The notes under the pieces are model-generated. The model ran no database searches. It was given only the letters and a program-made list of their open reading frames with translations, and was not told where the DNA came from. Positions 1-9,100 of a DNA stretch of 64,000 nt are shown here, piece by piece. Source of the stretch: a virus. The stretch spans positions 1-64,000 of the IMG/VR virus record IMGVR_UViG_3300017963_000266; one strand, 5' to 3'. Positions within the stretch are counted from its first letter, which is position 1; every line of letters starts with the position of its first letter. Both the position numbers and the translations under genes were made by a program.

Positions 1-520
1 TGGGGGCAACTTTTCTAACCAGGCCCTTTTCATCTAATAGGTGATAAAAGATAGGACCAAAGCCCTGGGGGATTCTGAGGACCTTTTCAATAGATATAAG
101 CTGGCTATCCTGTCCATTTCTGCGGACTCGATAAGACCCCAGCAGCCTATCCTTAAGGGCCTGGCTATAACGTGAAAAGTCTTTATATGGCAGCCCTGTG
201 GTCAACCGAACCGCAACATTATGGGTTGATGCTGCCATACATGAAGAAATGCCCAGCAGGACCCCGGCCAGATATTGATCACTCAAGACCCATTCTGAGT
301 CCTGGGCATGACTGGGCAAGGCTGACTGGGTCTGGGCTGTACTACCAAAAGCAAAGCCCCCTAAACCATCAACTTCAATTGTCCTGGGCTGTTTGCTTAA
401 TGTCCCAGCCAGGGCAAAGTCACCTTTCTGTATATCCCCAACCAGACTCGAGAACTTAATCTGCTTTCCATTTCCCATAGTCTTTCTGAATCCGAAACCA
501 CTATCATTACTAATGTCCAT
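1..520 (-). CDS. ParM/actin-like ATPase, N-terminal part (cut by window edge)
   Basis: The minus strand stays open from an ATG at 520..518 to the window edge, giving about 173 residues. The start is preceded by GAAAGGGG. The N-terminus has the actin phosphate-1-like pattern DISNDSGFGFRK, followed by an FSSLVGD strand and later a VAVRLTTGLP segment followed by a helix. This order is seen in ParM/Alp-type actin-like proteins of plasmids and phages, which form filaments that segregate low-copy DNA or position phage DNA. The gene has its own sigma70-like promoter and lies beside tandem repeats, as parM lies beside parC. The catalytic C-terminal half and any ParR partner are outside the window. 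The family call is from motif pattern only. Confidence 0.6.
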   Translation of the reverse strand, partial: MDISNDSGFGFRKTMGNGKQIKFSSLVGDIQKGDFALAGTLSKQPRTIEVDGLGGFAFGSTAQTQSALPSHAQDSEWVLSDQYLAGVLLGISSCMAASTHNVAVRLTTGLPYKDFSRYSQALKDRLLGSYRVRRNGQDSQLISIEKVLRIPQGFGPIFYHLLDEKGLVRKVAP

Positions 521-577
521 TCATTCAATCCCCTTTCACTAAAAGATCACTAAAAGATTTGTTAAAAGTTTGAATGG

Positions 578-597
578 ACTATACCACACTATACCAC
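578..597. repeat. Two tandem 10-bp repeats overlapping the promoter
   Basis: ACTATACCAC occurs twice back to back (578-587 and 588-597). Copies with the same core and 10-bp phasing recur at 24409-24452 and 59913-59942. One-turn spacing would place bound proteins on one face of the helix. Confidence 0.65.
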
Positions 598-606
598 TGC
601 TGTCAA
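578..606 (-). promoter_or_regulatory. Sigma70-like promoter for actin-like gene
   Basis: Read on the minus strand there is TTGACA (601-606), a 17-base spacer, then TATAGT (578-583). The -10 is preceded by TGG, giving an extended -10. Transcription would run into the actin-like gene starting at 520. Confidence 0.7.
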
Positions 607-637
607 TAGAAAATAATTCAAATTTGATTAAAAAGTC

Positions 638-666
638 TTGACAGGACAAAAATTCTGTGTTATAGT
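638..666 (+). promoter_or_regulatory. Sigma70-like promoter for rightward operon
   Basis: TTGACA at 638-643 is followed by exactly 17 bases and TATAGT at 661-666. It has the same boxes and spacing as the divergent promoter at 578-606. The first rightward gene starts at 1138, so a long leader is implied. Confidence 0.7.
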
Positions 667-873
667 TCATTCCAGGCTGACCCCTAGCAGCATAAGCGAA
701 TAACAATACAATCAAATACTCCGCAACAACCAGGGGCAGCTGGTATTCTGGCAAAAGTCTAACCCATCCGACAAGTAGCAGTGGGACTCTTGAGCCAAAA
801 AAAGCAGGACAGGCAGGACAGGCCAGAATACATCCTACCAGAAGGGGGGTGGCAAAAGTCGCCCAAAGGCAAA

Positions 874-892
874 TGATGGTTGACAACCATCA
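874..892. promoter_or_regulatory. Perfect 19-bp palindrome, candidate operator
   Basis: TGATGGTTGACAACCATCA has two perfect 9-bp arms around one central base. It lies in the leader of the rightward operon and fits the size of a dimeric HTH repressor site. The cognate protein is unknown. Confidence 0.55.
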
Positions 893-1072
893 ACACTTAT
901 TTCCACAGCAACGAAAGGGGGTGTAATTAGGGGAAATTGAATACAGAAAGGTGCAATCTGTAACCGAATATTGGTAACAAGAAACCTGATTTCTTAGTTT
1001 CTTAGTTGCCGGTAACAATCAGTAAACTGGGGGAATTGCCTGCTGTTGGGGTGGGCAATCCCCCAAATCTAT

Positions 1073-1105
1073 CTACTAACCATTTACTAACGATTTACTA
1101 ACCAT
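1073..1105. repeat. Three 11-bp direct repeats before the first rightward gene
   Basis: Units CTACTAACCAT, TTACTAACGAT and TTACTAACCAT follow each other without gaps and end about 20 bases before the ribosome-binding site of the gene at 1138. They could be an iteron or an autoregulatory site. Confidence 0.6.
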
Positions 1106-1137
1106 TAAGAAAGTTGCTAAGAAAGGATATTTTAGCG

Positions 1138-1989
1138 ATGACTGACGAAAGTAAGTACATCCTTACTGACTTTGACTGGACAGATGAGTCCATCATTGAT
1201 CTGACTGAAGAAGGCAATAAGTTGTTTGGCAAGTTGCAGATGTTTCCGGTTCGGGCCAGCCTGACCCGCGACAGTTATTTCACGTTGCCTGGCGTGTTTG
1301 CCGGTAGATTTGACGAAGCTGATGACCAGGGCCTGCGGAAATTTAACGGATACAAGCTGGGTGGGCACAACCCCCACATGGTCTATATCCTGGTGGGTAC
1401 TTTCCTTAACCAGGATGGTGAAGAGTACCAGCGTCACAAAATCTTTCCTACTAAAAAGGGCCGTGGCAGCAACGCAGCCTTGTACTGGAAAGACATTGTC
1501 ATGCCCGGGCTGAACAAGCTGTTGACCAAAGCCCAGAAAAAGGAATTGGTGACCAAGGGCCTCTATATGTCCTGGTCTGAAGTTGTGACCGAAGACGACT
1601 ACACCAATGACGAAGGGGAAACCTTTCAGATCAAGACCTGGGGGGAGTTTGATCAGGTCTTTGCCGGTGTTGAGGAAATGAAAGCCGCGTCTGATGCCTT
1701 TTTCTCTGGTGACTATGCTGACACTGCTGACACTGTTGTTCCTGGGGCAGCCTACCCTGCCCACTGGGGCAATGACATCACCTCTATGCTGGACTGGATT
1801 GAAGAACAGCTGGCCGCTGGCAATGCTGTTGCTGATATAGCAAAAGAGGCAGGGCTACTGGGTGACCAGGCTGTCAGTTCCGATGGGCAGCCGGTTGATG
1901 CTGAAGCTATTCTGCGTCCCATCGCTGCCAAGGTGCAAGGGGTGCCCGAACCTATGGCCAAGCTGGAATTGCCTGAACAGGCATTTTAA
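1138..1989 (+). CDS. Unknown phage protein, possibly an abundant DNA-binding protein
   Basis: This is a 283-residue protein. ATG 1138 is chosen over an in-frame upstream ATG because AAAGGA lies about 11 bases before it. No family is recognised. The N-terminus (residues about 7-20) contains ILTDFDWTDESII, which is repeated almost exactly near the N-terminus of the unrelated-looking protein at 58278-59243. The middle is a mixed strand/helix domain and the C-terminus ends in acidic and Pro-rich residues. The gene heads the recombination operon and retains CpG codons that most neighbours lack, as the capsid gene does, so high expression is likely. A single-strand-binding or recombination accessory role is a guess from position and likely abundance. 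Confidence 0.6.
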   Translation: MTDESKYILTDFDWTDESIIDLTEEGNKLFGKLQMFPVRASLTRDSYFTLPGVFAGRFDEADDQGLRKFNGYKLGGHNPHMVYILVGTFLNQDGEEYQRHKIFPTKKGRGSNAALYWKDIVMPGLNKLLTKAQKKELVTKGLYMSWSEVVTEDDYTNDEGETFQIKTWGEFDQVFAGVEEMKAASDAFFSGDYADTADTVVPGAAYPAHWGNDITSMLDWIEEQLAAGNAVADIAKEAGLLGDQAVSSDGQPVDAEAILRPIAAKVQGVPEPMAKLELPEQAF

Positions 1990-2097
1990 GGCAACTGACC
2001 CAGACAACTGAATAATGATACAAAGCCAAGGGGGTGGGGTCAACAAGACTCCATCCCCACAGCTGCAAGAATGAAAGGACACAAGCAAGGCAAAGCA

Positions 2098-3111
2098 ATG
2101 CATATCTTTTATAGCCCAGACGCGACAAAATACCCTGAAGAAATCCATCAAATGGGGGCAAGACCCAGCCTAGGTCTGGAACAGCTGACTGGGGCTGACC
2201 TGGCCCTAACCAAATTACCCATTCCCATCACCCCTGACAACTTAAATGGTCATATAGAAAGATGGACTCTGTTTGTGCAAGTCAAGATAGGATATGATAT
2301 TCTTTCTTTTGATGCCCTGCATAATTTCTGCGCCAGGGCCCAGGCTGCCAGAATACCAAAGAGTCAGGCCATACTGTTGCCCATTGGGGACTACCACCAG
2401 GACAACAAAGGTATGCTCAGGGTAAACAATCAGAAAGCATATGGCAACACAACCTGGGAAGACTTTGAACGTGTCTTGATGTCTTGTGAAATAAGGGGGG
2501 TGACAGTCTGGCCCTTAACCCTCAAAAGCCCTGAAGAATTGTCCCGCTGGATAACTAGCTATTTCAGTATGGTACACAAGGCAGAAACAACTCCACAGAA
2601 AAAGGTATACCCTCCACGCGTTGAGCCAGTCTTTGTAATTGATGACATCTGGCAGCTGGTTGAAGAAGTCAGCCCTGACACCATTGATTACTTCTTATGC
2701 GCCGGTCTGAAAGGCTTTGGCCAAAAGACCTTGCAAGCTGTTAGGGAATATATGCAGAATGAACTGCCTCACATTGCCCCAGACCAACCAGATCAGCCCC
2801 TGGCAGGATATTATGTGATCAAGGTCCTGACTGACATGCGCCAGGGCAAGCTGGTCCACAATGTGCCCGGCTGGGGTCCTAAAAGGGCTGCCAACCTCAG
2901 ACAAATCCTGATGATACCAGACAACCTAAACCTGACTGTTAATGGCCATGTTACTGATCAGCCCTACAAAGTAGGATTTCAGCAGGGATGGAAACAGGGC
3001 CTTATCACATTTAAAGACTTTGTTGAAAAGCAGAAAATACGCCCCCAGGCTGCCCACAAAAAAGCTTTTGAAGCTGGTGAAAAAATGGCAGCAGAATTGA
3101 TAGAATTTTAA
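2098..3111 (+). CDS. ERCC4-like nuclease-fold protein with two helix-hairpin-helix motifs
   Basis: This is a 337-residue protein. ATG 2098 is preferred over 2071 because an AAGG lies at a workable distance and the fold seems to begin at MHIFYSPDAT. The first half follows an ERCC4/XPF layout: a strand, then LTGADLALT in place of the GD strand, then VQVKIGYDILS in place of ERKxxxDLxxS, then a later hydrophobic strand AILLPIG. The C-terminal half has two HhH-like loops, LKGFGQKTL and VPGWGPKRA. XPF-family enzymes cut branched DNA, and HhH pairs bind the backbone. The canonical GD and ERK residues are altered, so activity is uncertain. It sits just before the Sak4 pair, which fits a recombination role. 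Confidence 0.45.
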   Translation: MHIFYSPDATKYPEEIHQMGARPSLGLEQLTGADLALTKLPIPITPDNLNGHIERWTLFVQVKIGYDILSFDALHNFCARAQAARIPKSQAILLPIGDYHQDNKGMLRVNNQKAYGNTTWEDFERVLMSCEIRGVTVWPLTLKSPEELSRWITSYFSMVHKAETTPQKKVYPPRVEPVFVIDDIWQLVEEVSPDTIDYFLCAGLKGFGQKTLQAVREYMQNELPHIAPDQPDQPLAGYYVIKVLTDMRQGKLVHNVPGWGPKRAANLRQILMIPDNLNLTVNGHVTDQPYKVGFQQGWKQGLITFKDFVEKQKIRPQAAHKKAFEAGEKMAAELIEF

Positions 3112-3140
3112 TCATAAAAAACAAGAAAAGAGGCAAGAAA

Positions 3141-3593
3141 ATGCTTGACTGGACTAAAGAAATAAACCACTTAATCAACCAACTAAAAGAAAAAAGGGTC
3201 CAATTGACCAGGGCCCAGGCTGAGCTTACCACGCGTCAAGAAATTCTTGAAGGTACCCCAGAATGGGCTGACTACCAAGATGCCCTTGAATACTTAAACC
3301 AGATCAAAGAACAGGTCTGGAAAGTTGATCAGGAATTGAGAACAGCAGCCCTGGCTACATACCAGCAGGATGGAAACAAGAATCCAGCAAATGGAGTCAA
3401 GGTCATAATTGCCAGGGCCCTGGCATATGACATCCAGACAGCTATTAACTGGGCTGCCCTATCTGCCCAAGGGTTACTTAAGCTAGACAAAAGAAAATTT
3501 GAACAGCATGCCCGTAATGTAGCAGAAACAGTTCCTTTGTCCTTTGTTGAGATTACAGAACAGCCAACTGTTAGAATTAGCAAGGACCTATAA
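3141..3593 (+). CDS. Conserved phage protein next to Sak4-type recombinase
   Basis: This 150-residue protein begins with about 60 residues of charged helix likely to form a coiled coil. The second half has ALAYDIQTAINWA, LLKLDKRKFEQHA and a C-terminal VRISKDL. That layout is familiar from small phage proteins encoded beside AAA-type single-strand annealing or recombinase genes. It is 24 bases upstream of the Sak4-like ATPase and is probably co-translated with it. Its biochemical role is not known; a partner of the recombinase is an inference from position. Confidence 0.55.
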   Translation: MLDWTKEINHLINQLKEKRVQLTRAQAELTTRQEILEGTPEWADYQDALEYLNQIKEQVWKVDQELRTAALATYQQDGNKNPANGVKVIIARALAYDIQTAINWAALSAQGLLKLDKRKFEQHARNVAETVPLSFVEITEQPTVRISKDL

Positions 3594-3616
3594 ACAAACA
3601 GGAAAGGACCTAAGAA

Positions 3617-4654
3617 ATGAAAATACAAGGAATTTTTCTAGTCACTGGTGAATTTGGGGCAGGCAAGACCCTATTCAGCCTTGGGGCTGCCTATCCAAAC
3701 AAGACAGCCTATTTTCATGATGATGTCAAGATGCCCCCAGTTGACCCCAAAGACTTTGGCCTGTACGTCAACCTGATTGATAAGTACAAGGGCCTGTCTA
3801 ATGGCCTAAAGATGCTGGAATACTATGATGCTATAGTCTCAGAAATTGAAGACATTGAACCAGGCAAATTCGACAGTATTGTCTTTGACACCTGGGGCAC
3901 CCTGGGCCAAAGCATCAGGTATTTTGCCAAAGCCAACCCCTACAGGTTTAGGGAACAGGAAACTTTTTCAAGGCAGGGGACTATTAAACACATGGAATTT
4001 TGGAAACAGGCCCATGAGATAGAATCCTTTGCTGTGGCAGAAATAGCCAGGAAAGCCCCAGCTATCTTTTTTATAGTCCACATCAAACCCGTGGTCAAAG
4101 GCGGGGTGTCTACTGACCTAAATCAGCCAGATCATGGCAAGGCTTTCAATAAAGTTGCTAATGTCAAAATTTGGCTACAACACAACCCAGACAGCCCTGT
4201 TCCCATTGGCCTGGTCCTGAAAAGACCAGCCAAGGTAATGATTACTAAAGATGGAATGGAGTCAGTCAACCTGTTGCCCCAGAAACTGACCCCACAGCCA
4301 GATGATACCAGCCTATGGGATGTCATTAAAAGGTATTATGATAACCCAATGGGCAACCGGAAACCTGAGCCACACGAACAGCCCACCCCAGATGAAATTG
4401 CAATCTTATCTGGTACCTTGACCAAAAGGCAATTAGAACTGTGGCGCGCTGGTTTAGAACAGCAAAGACAGCAGGATAAGTTTGAACAGGAAATAATTGC
4501 AGCCAGGCAAGATGAATTTCAGGCTGCTGTTCAAAAGGCTGCTGGGTCCATTGCAGGACCCCCACCCCTTAAGGCTGCTAAGGTTCTGGAACAATTACAA
4601 CAGGACTGGCCTGAATTCAGTCTTGAGGATGTCAAAAAGGTTTTGAGAGGATAA
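3617..4654 (+). CDS. Sak4-like RecA-fold recombination ATPase
   Basis: This is a 345-residue protein with Walker A GEFGAGKT at residues 11-18 and Walker B FDSIVFDTWG around D91. A polar strand IFFIVHIKP around residues 156-164 fits the sensor position of the Sak4/AAA_24 family. These phage ATPases help anneal or pair single strands during recombination-dependent replication. The last about 80 residues are Gln/Glu-rich helix and may be a partner-binding tail. The start has the extended ribosome-binding motif GAAAGGACCTAAG ten bases upstream. Its neighbours are a small partner protein and an ERCC4-like protein. Confidence 0.75.
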   Translation: MKIQGIFLVTGEFGAGKTLFSLGAAYPNKTAYFHDDVKMPPVDPKDFGLYVNLIDKYKGLSNGLKMLEYYDAIVSEIEDIEPGKFDSIVFDTWGTLGQSIRYFAKANPYRFREQETFSRQGTIKHMEFWKQAHEIESFAVAEIARKAPAIFFIVHIKPVVKGGVSTDLNQPDHGKAFNKVANVKIWLQHNPDSPVPIGLVLKRPAKVMITKDGMESVNLLPQKLTPQPDDTSLWDVIKRYYDNPMGNRKPEPHEQPTPDEIAILSGTLTKRQLELWRAGLEQQRQQDKFEQEIIAARQDEFQAAVQKAAGSIAGPPPLKAAKVLEQLQQDWPEFSLEDVKKVLRG

Positions 4655-4661
4655 AAAAAAG

Positions 4662-4690
4662 GTCCCTGGGCAGGCAAGGGACCCAGGGAC
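4662..4690. terminator. 9-bp hairpin after the Sak4-like gene
   Basis: GTCCCTGGG (4662-4670) pairs with CCCAGGGAC (4682-4690). An A-tract precedes it, so a U-tract would follow only for leftward transcripts. For the rightward operon it may be an attenuator or an RNA end rather than a strong terminator. Confidence 0.45.
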
Positions 4691-4795
4691 TTGAAAGGAC
4701 CTTAGCTGTGACTGACAAAGGTGAAGAAAGAAGGGGGTGAAAGATCACAACCAATTATTTGAATTATACAGAATACGAAAGGATAAGTCAAGGCA

Positions 4796-5008
4796 ATGAC
4801 AACCGCAATCATTGAAAACAACACCATCCCTAGATCAGCCTTTTTTGCACAACAGGCAATTTCAGCTTGGTGCCATAGCTGCCAGAAAAAGGTTATCTTA
4901 TCTCACCTGGGGGATTGTTCCTGCTGTGGGGCAAAAAGAATGTACAAGGCAGATATACCAAAAGAACCTACTAAAGAAAAGAAAGGACAAGTGACGTATG
5001 GAACCTAG
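4796..5008 (+). CDS. Small zinc-ribbon-like protein
   Basis: This is a 70-residue protein with two Cys pairs, CHSCQ and CSCCG, about 15 residues apart, which suggests one zinc site. The rest is polar and Lys-rich at the C-terminus. It overlaps the next gene by 11 bases. Function is unknown; small phage zinc-ribbon proteins often bind host proteins or nucleic acid. Confidence 0.6.
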   Translation: MTTAIIENNTIPRSAFFAQQAISAWCHSCQKKVILSHLGDCSCCGAKRMYKADIPKEPTKEKKGQVTYGT

Positions 5009-5234
5009 TGACTTAGATAAGATTCTCCATTCTAACCAAATCGAGAAATTACCAGATCACATCCTGGCACAAATTCTGGATTTGCCTAACAACCCTGGTG
5101 ACATCCATTCAGCAGTTGCAGTTACTAAGCGCATGGTTGCAGAATGGGAATTAGACAATCGCCATGGGGTAATTGCAGAAGAATTAGAACGGTATCAGCA
5201 GTTTCAGGAAATGGATGACAGCATCTTTCTGTGA
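4998..5234 (+). CDS. Small acidic helical protein, unknown
   Basis: This 78-residue, mostly helical and acidic protein overlaps the previous gene, so it is likely translationally coupled. No domain is recognised. It is the last gene of the rightward operon and is followed by a dispersed repeat element and a strong hairpin. Confidence 0.55.
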   Translation: MEPSDLDKILHSNQIEKLPDHILAQILDLPNNPGDIHSAVAVTKRMVAEWELDNRHGVIAEELERYQQFQEMDDSIFL

Positions 5235-5242
5235 AAGACTGC

Positions 5243-5319
5243 CTGTAATCGATTCTAAGGCGATTCTGGTGATTTTAGGTCCTACCATACCTGAATCACC
5301 AGGAAAACCCACCAGCAGC
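5243..5319 (+). repeat. 77-bp dispersed element, copy 1
   Basis: This intergenic stretch is colinear over 77 bp with 63408-63484. The left ends share CTGTAATCGATTCTAAG exactly, and the right ends share 20 of 21 bases around AAACCCACCAGCAGC. Between them TGGTGATT (5267-5274) pairs with AATCACCA (5294-5301) around a loop containing TTAGGTCCT. A shorter copy on the minus strand at 22551-22597 shares 22 bases exactly with 5248-5269. Confidence 0.7.
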
Positions 5320-5358
5320 AACACAGCAAAGCACAGGGACAATTAAGCAGGCAGCTTT

Positions 5359-5397
5359 GTTCAAGGGGACTCTATACACCAAAGAGTCCCCTTGAAC
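5359..5397. terminator. Strong 14-bp hairpin between convergent operons
   Basis: GTTCAAGGGGACTC (5359-5372) pairs perfectly with GAGTCCCCTTGAAC (5384-5397) around an 11-base loop. It overlaps the stop codon of the leftward tail gene. It probably ends transcripts from both sides, although only short T runs flank it. Confidence 0.7.
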
Positions 5398-6160
5398 TTT
5401 GGAACAGATTATTAATTATTGCATCAGACAGGGCTGCTGCACACAAAAAGCAAAATGATGCCCTGCCATTCAATGGTAACAGCCCCGCGCTGGTTGCCCC
5501 AATCGCAAAATCCAAACTGCTATTCTGCAAAGATGCCGGTACACTAACAGTAGTTTCTGTAGTTTGCCCATTGACCCAGACTTTTACTTCAGTTGATGGG
5601 TCATATCTGCCACAAACGAAGTACCAGGTCCCAGTTGATGACATTCCATTCAATAAAATTGCCTGAATATAAGTTGCACCAGTACTGACTCGCATGTGGG
5701 TATTGCCAGAAATGGTAGCAACATAAATTTCATATGCGCTTTGGGCTGCTGTAGTATTCCCCTTAAACATTAAGGCCTTAATACTTAGTAAGTCATCTAG
5801 CCAGAACCAACCACCCAGAGTCAGTCCTCTGGCAGCAGGGGCAACATAGGATTCTGTGCCAATAATATCAAGACCAGATTCATCACTTCTGCTTAAATAA
5901 TCTCCGGTTCCGTCAAAATCAAGATAAGGTGCCAGGCCAGCAAAGTTATATGTAGGATTGCCATTATAAGTCAAAGTTCTGCTCTGGCCAGACAAATCAA
6001 AAGCATTGCCTGAACTGTTAAAAGATGACATGGGCCAAAAGCCCCGCAACCCAGGCAATGACAAATATTTTCCTATTGCATCAGTTGATAAGGACTCGCC
6101 CCGCAAAATAAAGTCAACTGACAGGGCATCAACCAGACTGTCATTTCTTCTGTAGGCCAT
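5372..6160 (-). CDS. LamG-domain virion protein (tail or receptor binding)
   Basis: This is a 262-residue protein. Residues about 32-250 follow the LamG/concanavalin-like plan: LRGFWPMSSF, DLSGQSRTL, LDFDGTGDYL, LTLGGWFWL, WYFVCGRYD and VWVNGQTT. Such jelly rolls bind glycans. It is the last gene of the leftward tail operon, directly after the hub/adhesin gene, so an exposed tail or fibre role is likely. A related LamG head occurs in the protein at 27111-28649. Confidence 0.75.
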   Translation of the reverse strand: MAYRRNDSLVDALSVDFILRGESLSTDAIGKYLSLPGLRGFWPMSSFNSSGNAFDLSGQSRTLTYNGNPTYNFAGLAPYLDFDGTGDYLSRSDESGLDIIGTESYVAPAARGLTLGGWFWLDDLLSIKALMFKGNTTAAQSAYEIYVATISGNTHMRVSTGATYIQAILLNGMSSTGTWYFVCGRYDPSTEVKVWVNGQTTETTVSVPASLQNSSLDFAIGATSAGLLPLNGRASFCFLCAAALSDAIINNLFQSSRGLFGV

Positions 6161-6168
6161 TTTCTATC

Positions 6169-9100
6169 CTAATCTATTGCTGCACTACCCAACCGCTTCT
6201 GCAAAGTCTCAAAGAAGGATACTTCCGCACTATTGATAGATAATCCCCAGGGCATAGTATATTTTACATTGTCAATATATGCTGCCCGAACATCTTTTCG
6301 TAACAGGTCATTGGTGAAAGGTGGGCTGCTACCAACCAGCAAGTCTGTGTATAATAGCCATTCCCCAGCCAGCACATCCCAGGGATCAAGTTTCTTGCCA
6401 TTTTCAGTCAGGCCAGCATTGGACGTTAGTCTTTGTTCATATCTGATTTCTGTGGGGATAGGATCATAAATAAACTGCCGGTCATCATAGAATCCTGCCC
6501 GATAAGTATTATAGCTGGCATCACCTAAAGAAATTAGTTTACTGATCAGGCTTTCAGCAGTTTTGTCTCTGTCCTCTTGAACTCGTTGCTGGGATGTGTT
6601 CTCAGTAATCTTTGAATAATCAGTTGAAAATATCCCAGTGTTAGGTTCTGCTGCCAGAATATTTTCAATCTTGGTACTGATATTTTCTGTGCCTGTTCCG
6701 GTATTACTATAAATATATGCTTTCAACCAATGCCAGTAGCCAAGGCATTGCAATTTAATTTCTACTGTAGCAGAACCTAAGGTTGATTGTCGCCCCACAG
6801 CAGGCCATGCTTTTGATGCCAGATAAGAATCTCTGGCCTGTTCTGCCTCTGTTTCAGTTGCCCCAGATAGACTGACCACCTTTTCAATGATACCATATCT
6901 GGCCTGGCTATCAGTATTACTGGCAAAATCAGTATCAGTCCTGGTACCTAAAATAGGTGGGTCAACAGATGTATCAATAGTTGAGTAGGCAACCTTGACT
7001 TTGTTGCCCATATCCCCACCAACCAACGGGCCCAGGGTCAGCTGTAGACTGCCAAAAGAAACAGTAATTTGATTGACAAATCCTTCCCATCTTTTGACCT
7101 GGGCCGAGTTATAAACTTCAATGTGCTTGCCCAATCCATTCTGTATCCAGTCATCAATCATTGTTGGGTTTGCCCCTAAGGACATATCAGCAGCCCAATA
7201 ACCACCCACAGCCTGAATAGTATGGGAATAAGCAGATAGCTTGCCTGTAATGTCCACTGCTAAGCTACTGCGCCAAAGTGGGTCTGAGGCATATACCACT
7301 ATCCCCCTGGTCTGTTTCCTGCTGGGGAAAACAATTCTTGAAACAGGGGCAATGGTTGTGGTAGATGTAGAAATTGATGTGCTGGAACTGGAACTGGAAG
7401 AGCTAGAACTAGAACTGGTACTTGTAACCGTGCTGGTACTAGATGTGCTGCTGCTGGAACTGGAACTACTAGATGTTGTGCTGCTGCTGCTGGTGGTGCT
7501 GCTGGAACTGGAACTTGTAACCGTGCTGGTTGATGATGAGGATGATGTCTGGCTGGAACTGCTGGAACTGGAACAGCTGGAACTGGAAGTTGATGTGCTG
7601 GTGCTGCTAGAAGTCGATGTGCTAGAAACAGATGTGCTGGTACTGGTACTGCTGCTAGATGTAGAACTGGAACTGGAAGAAGAGGATGATGTGCTGGAAC
7701 TGGAACTGGAACTGGCAGCTGATCCGGCTTTGAATGCTATCCAGTAATAATCTGTTCCACTGGCATTAACTTCTGCATCGGTTCCAACCTGAAATGTGGT
7801 TGCCCCGGTTCCTTGCACCCGGTCAGTAGTTAAAGCGGTATTATTAAAATGCCCACTTTCACCAGCAGGCATGTCACTGGTGAAAAGAACTTTTGCATCA
7901 GCATTATCACCAAAGACCCAGACTGAGTCAGGCTGAAAACCAACTGTGATATTCCTGTCATCAACACCATTGCCGGTATAGGTTCCGGTTTCAACCAGGT
8001 TAGTAACATCCTGTATAGCCATATAATCAAAGGTCTTGCCATTGGCATTAATTCTTGAAGATGTGCCTAACTGAAAGCCGTTGACAATCAGGGCCTGAAT
8101 TTCATTAGATTGATTTGCAACACTATTAAATCTGGAACTGTCAGAACCATGTTCATTATTCTTAAAACAACCCTGGGCTGAAGATGCATCTTCAACTTTT
8201 ATCCATACCCCTGTTGGCGTAAATGAAAGGGGTGTCAGATTCCGGTTGTCATTTCCATCACCAGTATATTGCCCAACCTTGAAATCATTTTCTGATGGGT
8301 CAGCAATACATATGTAATAATATTCAATAGCATTTTCATTGACTCTGGCATCAGTCCCTATCTGGAATCCATCAGCCTCAAAAGCTTGAATAGCATTGGT
8401 AAATGTATCCCCATCTTCAAACTGTAGCGACTCGCCAGCTGACATGGCTGTTGTACTAAAAACAGCATAATCATTGTCATCAGAACAAATTGCCACAAAG
8501 TCTGGCTCAAAGCCTACCCCTGTAATGCTCCTATCATCTGTATTATTGCCGGTATAGGTCCCAACATAAATTTGCAGGTTTGTTCCTGGTATTACGCTGG
8601 TACTGCTGCTGCTGGAACTGGAACTGGAAGAACTGGAACTGGAACTGGAAGTCTGGGTTGATGTGCTGCTGGTAGAAGAAGAGGATGATGATGTGCTGCT
8701 GCTAGATGATGATGTGCTGCTGCTGGATGTAGAACTGGAACTGGAAGAACTAGCAGCCTCTGCTTCAATCGCCAAATAAGCCCATTTTCTGGCTGTTCCA
8801 TTTGTAGTGTTAAAATTAAGTGTCCAACCATTAGCATCCATACTGACATAAGATGCCGCCCAGCCAGCCCCACCTGATTCCAGCCGCAAAGAAATATCAG
8901 TATTTGCCCAGCTTTGAGTATCAGCAGTGCCTTGCGCGTCCTCATCCTGAAAAGTAGCACTAAGATCAGTTCCATCTTCATCAAAGACCATAACCCCATA
9001 AGTGCCATTTCCGGTTGTTGTGTTCAATGCGGATGTTGGATTGCCTAGCAGAAAAACAAATTGGGGGGTAAAGCCAGGCCCTGTCTGGCTATCGTTGCCG

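Larger units (their letters stand above)
521..1137. other. Repeat-rich divergent control region between actin-like gene and rightward operon
   Basis: No convincing gene is seen in these 617 bases. The stretch holds a back-to-back promoter pair, two 10-bp tandem repeats, a 9-bp tandem GCAGGACAG pair near 813, a perfect 19-bp palindrome, an 8-bp tandem TTTCTTAG pair near 990, an imperfect hairpin (GGGGGAATTGCC near 1029 with GGGCAATCCCCC ending near 1064) and three 11-bp direct repeats. The leader of the rightward operon would be about 460 nt long. Such density suits a regulatory, centromere (parC-like) or origin function, but none is proven. Confidence 0.6.

Noticed and set aside
539-886. Leftward 115-codon frame in the divergent control region
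   Set aside because: It covers both consensus promoters and the tandem repeats, has no ribosome site, and has an implausible Cys/Pro-rich sequence.
1132-1764. Leftward 210-codon frame opposite the gene at 1138
   Set aside because: No ribosome site and no recognisable fold; the rightward gene has a good start and a motif shared with another gene.
7241-7747. Rightward frame of 168 codons rich in Leu and Glu
   Set aside because: It is the antisense reading of the Ser/Thr linker DNA of the tail adhesin; low complexity and no ribosome site.
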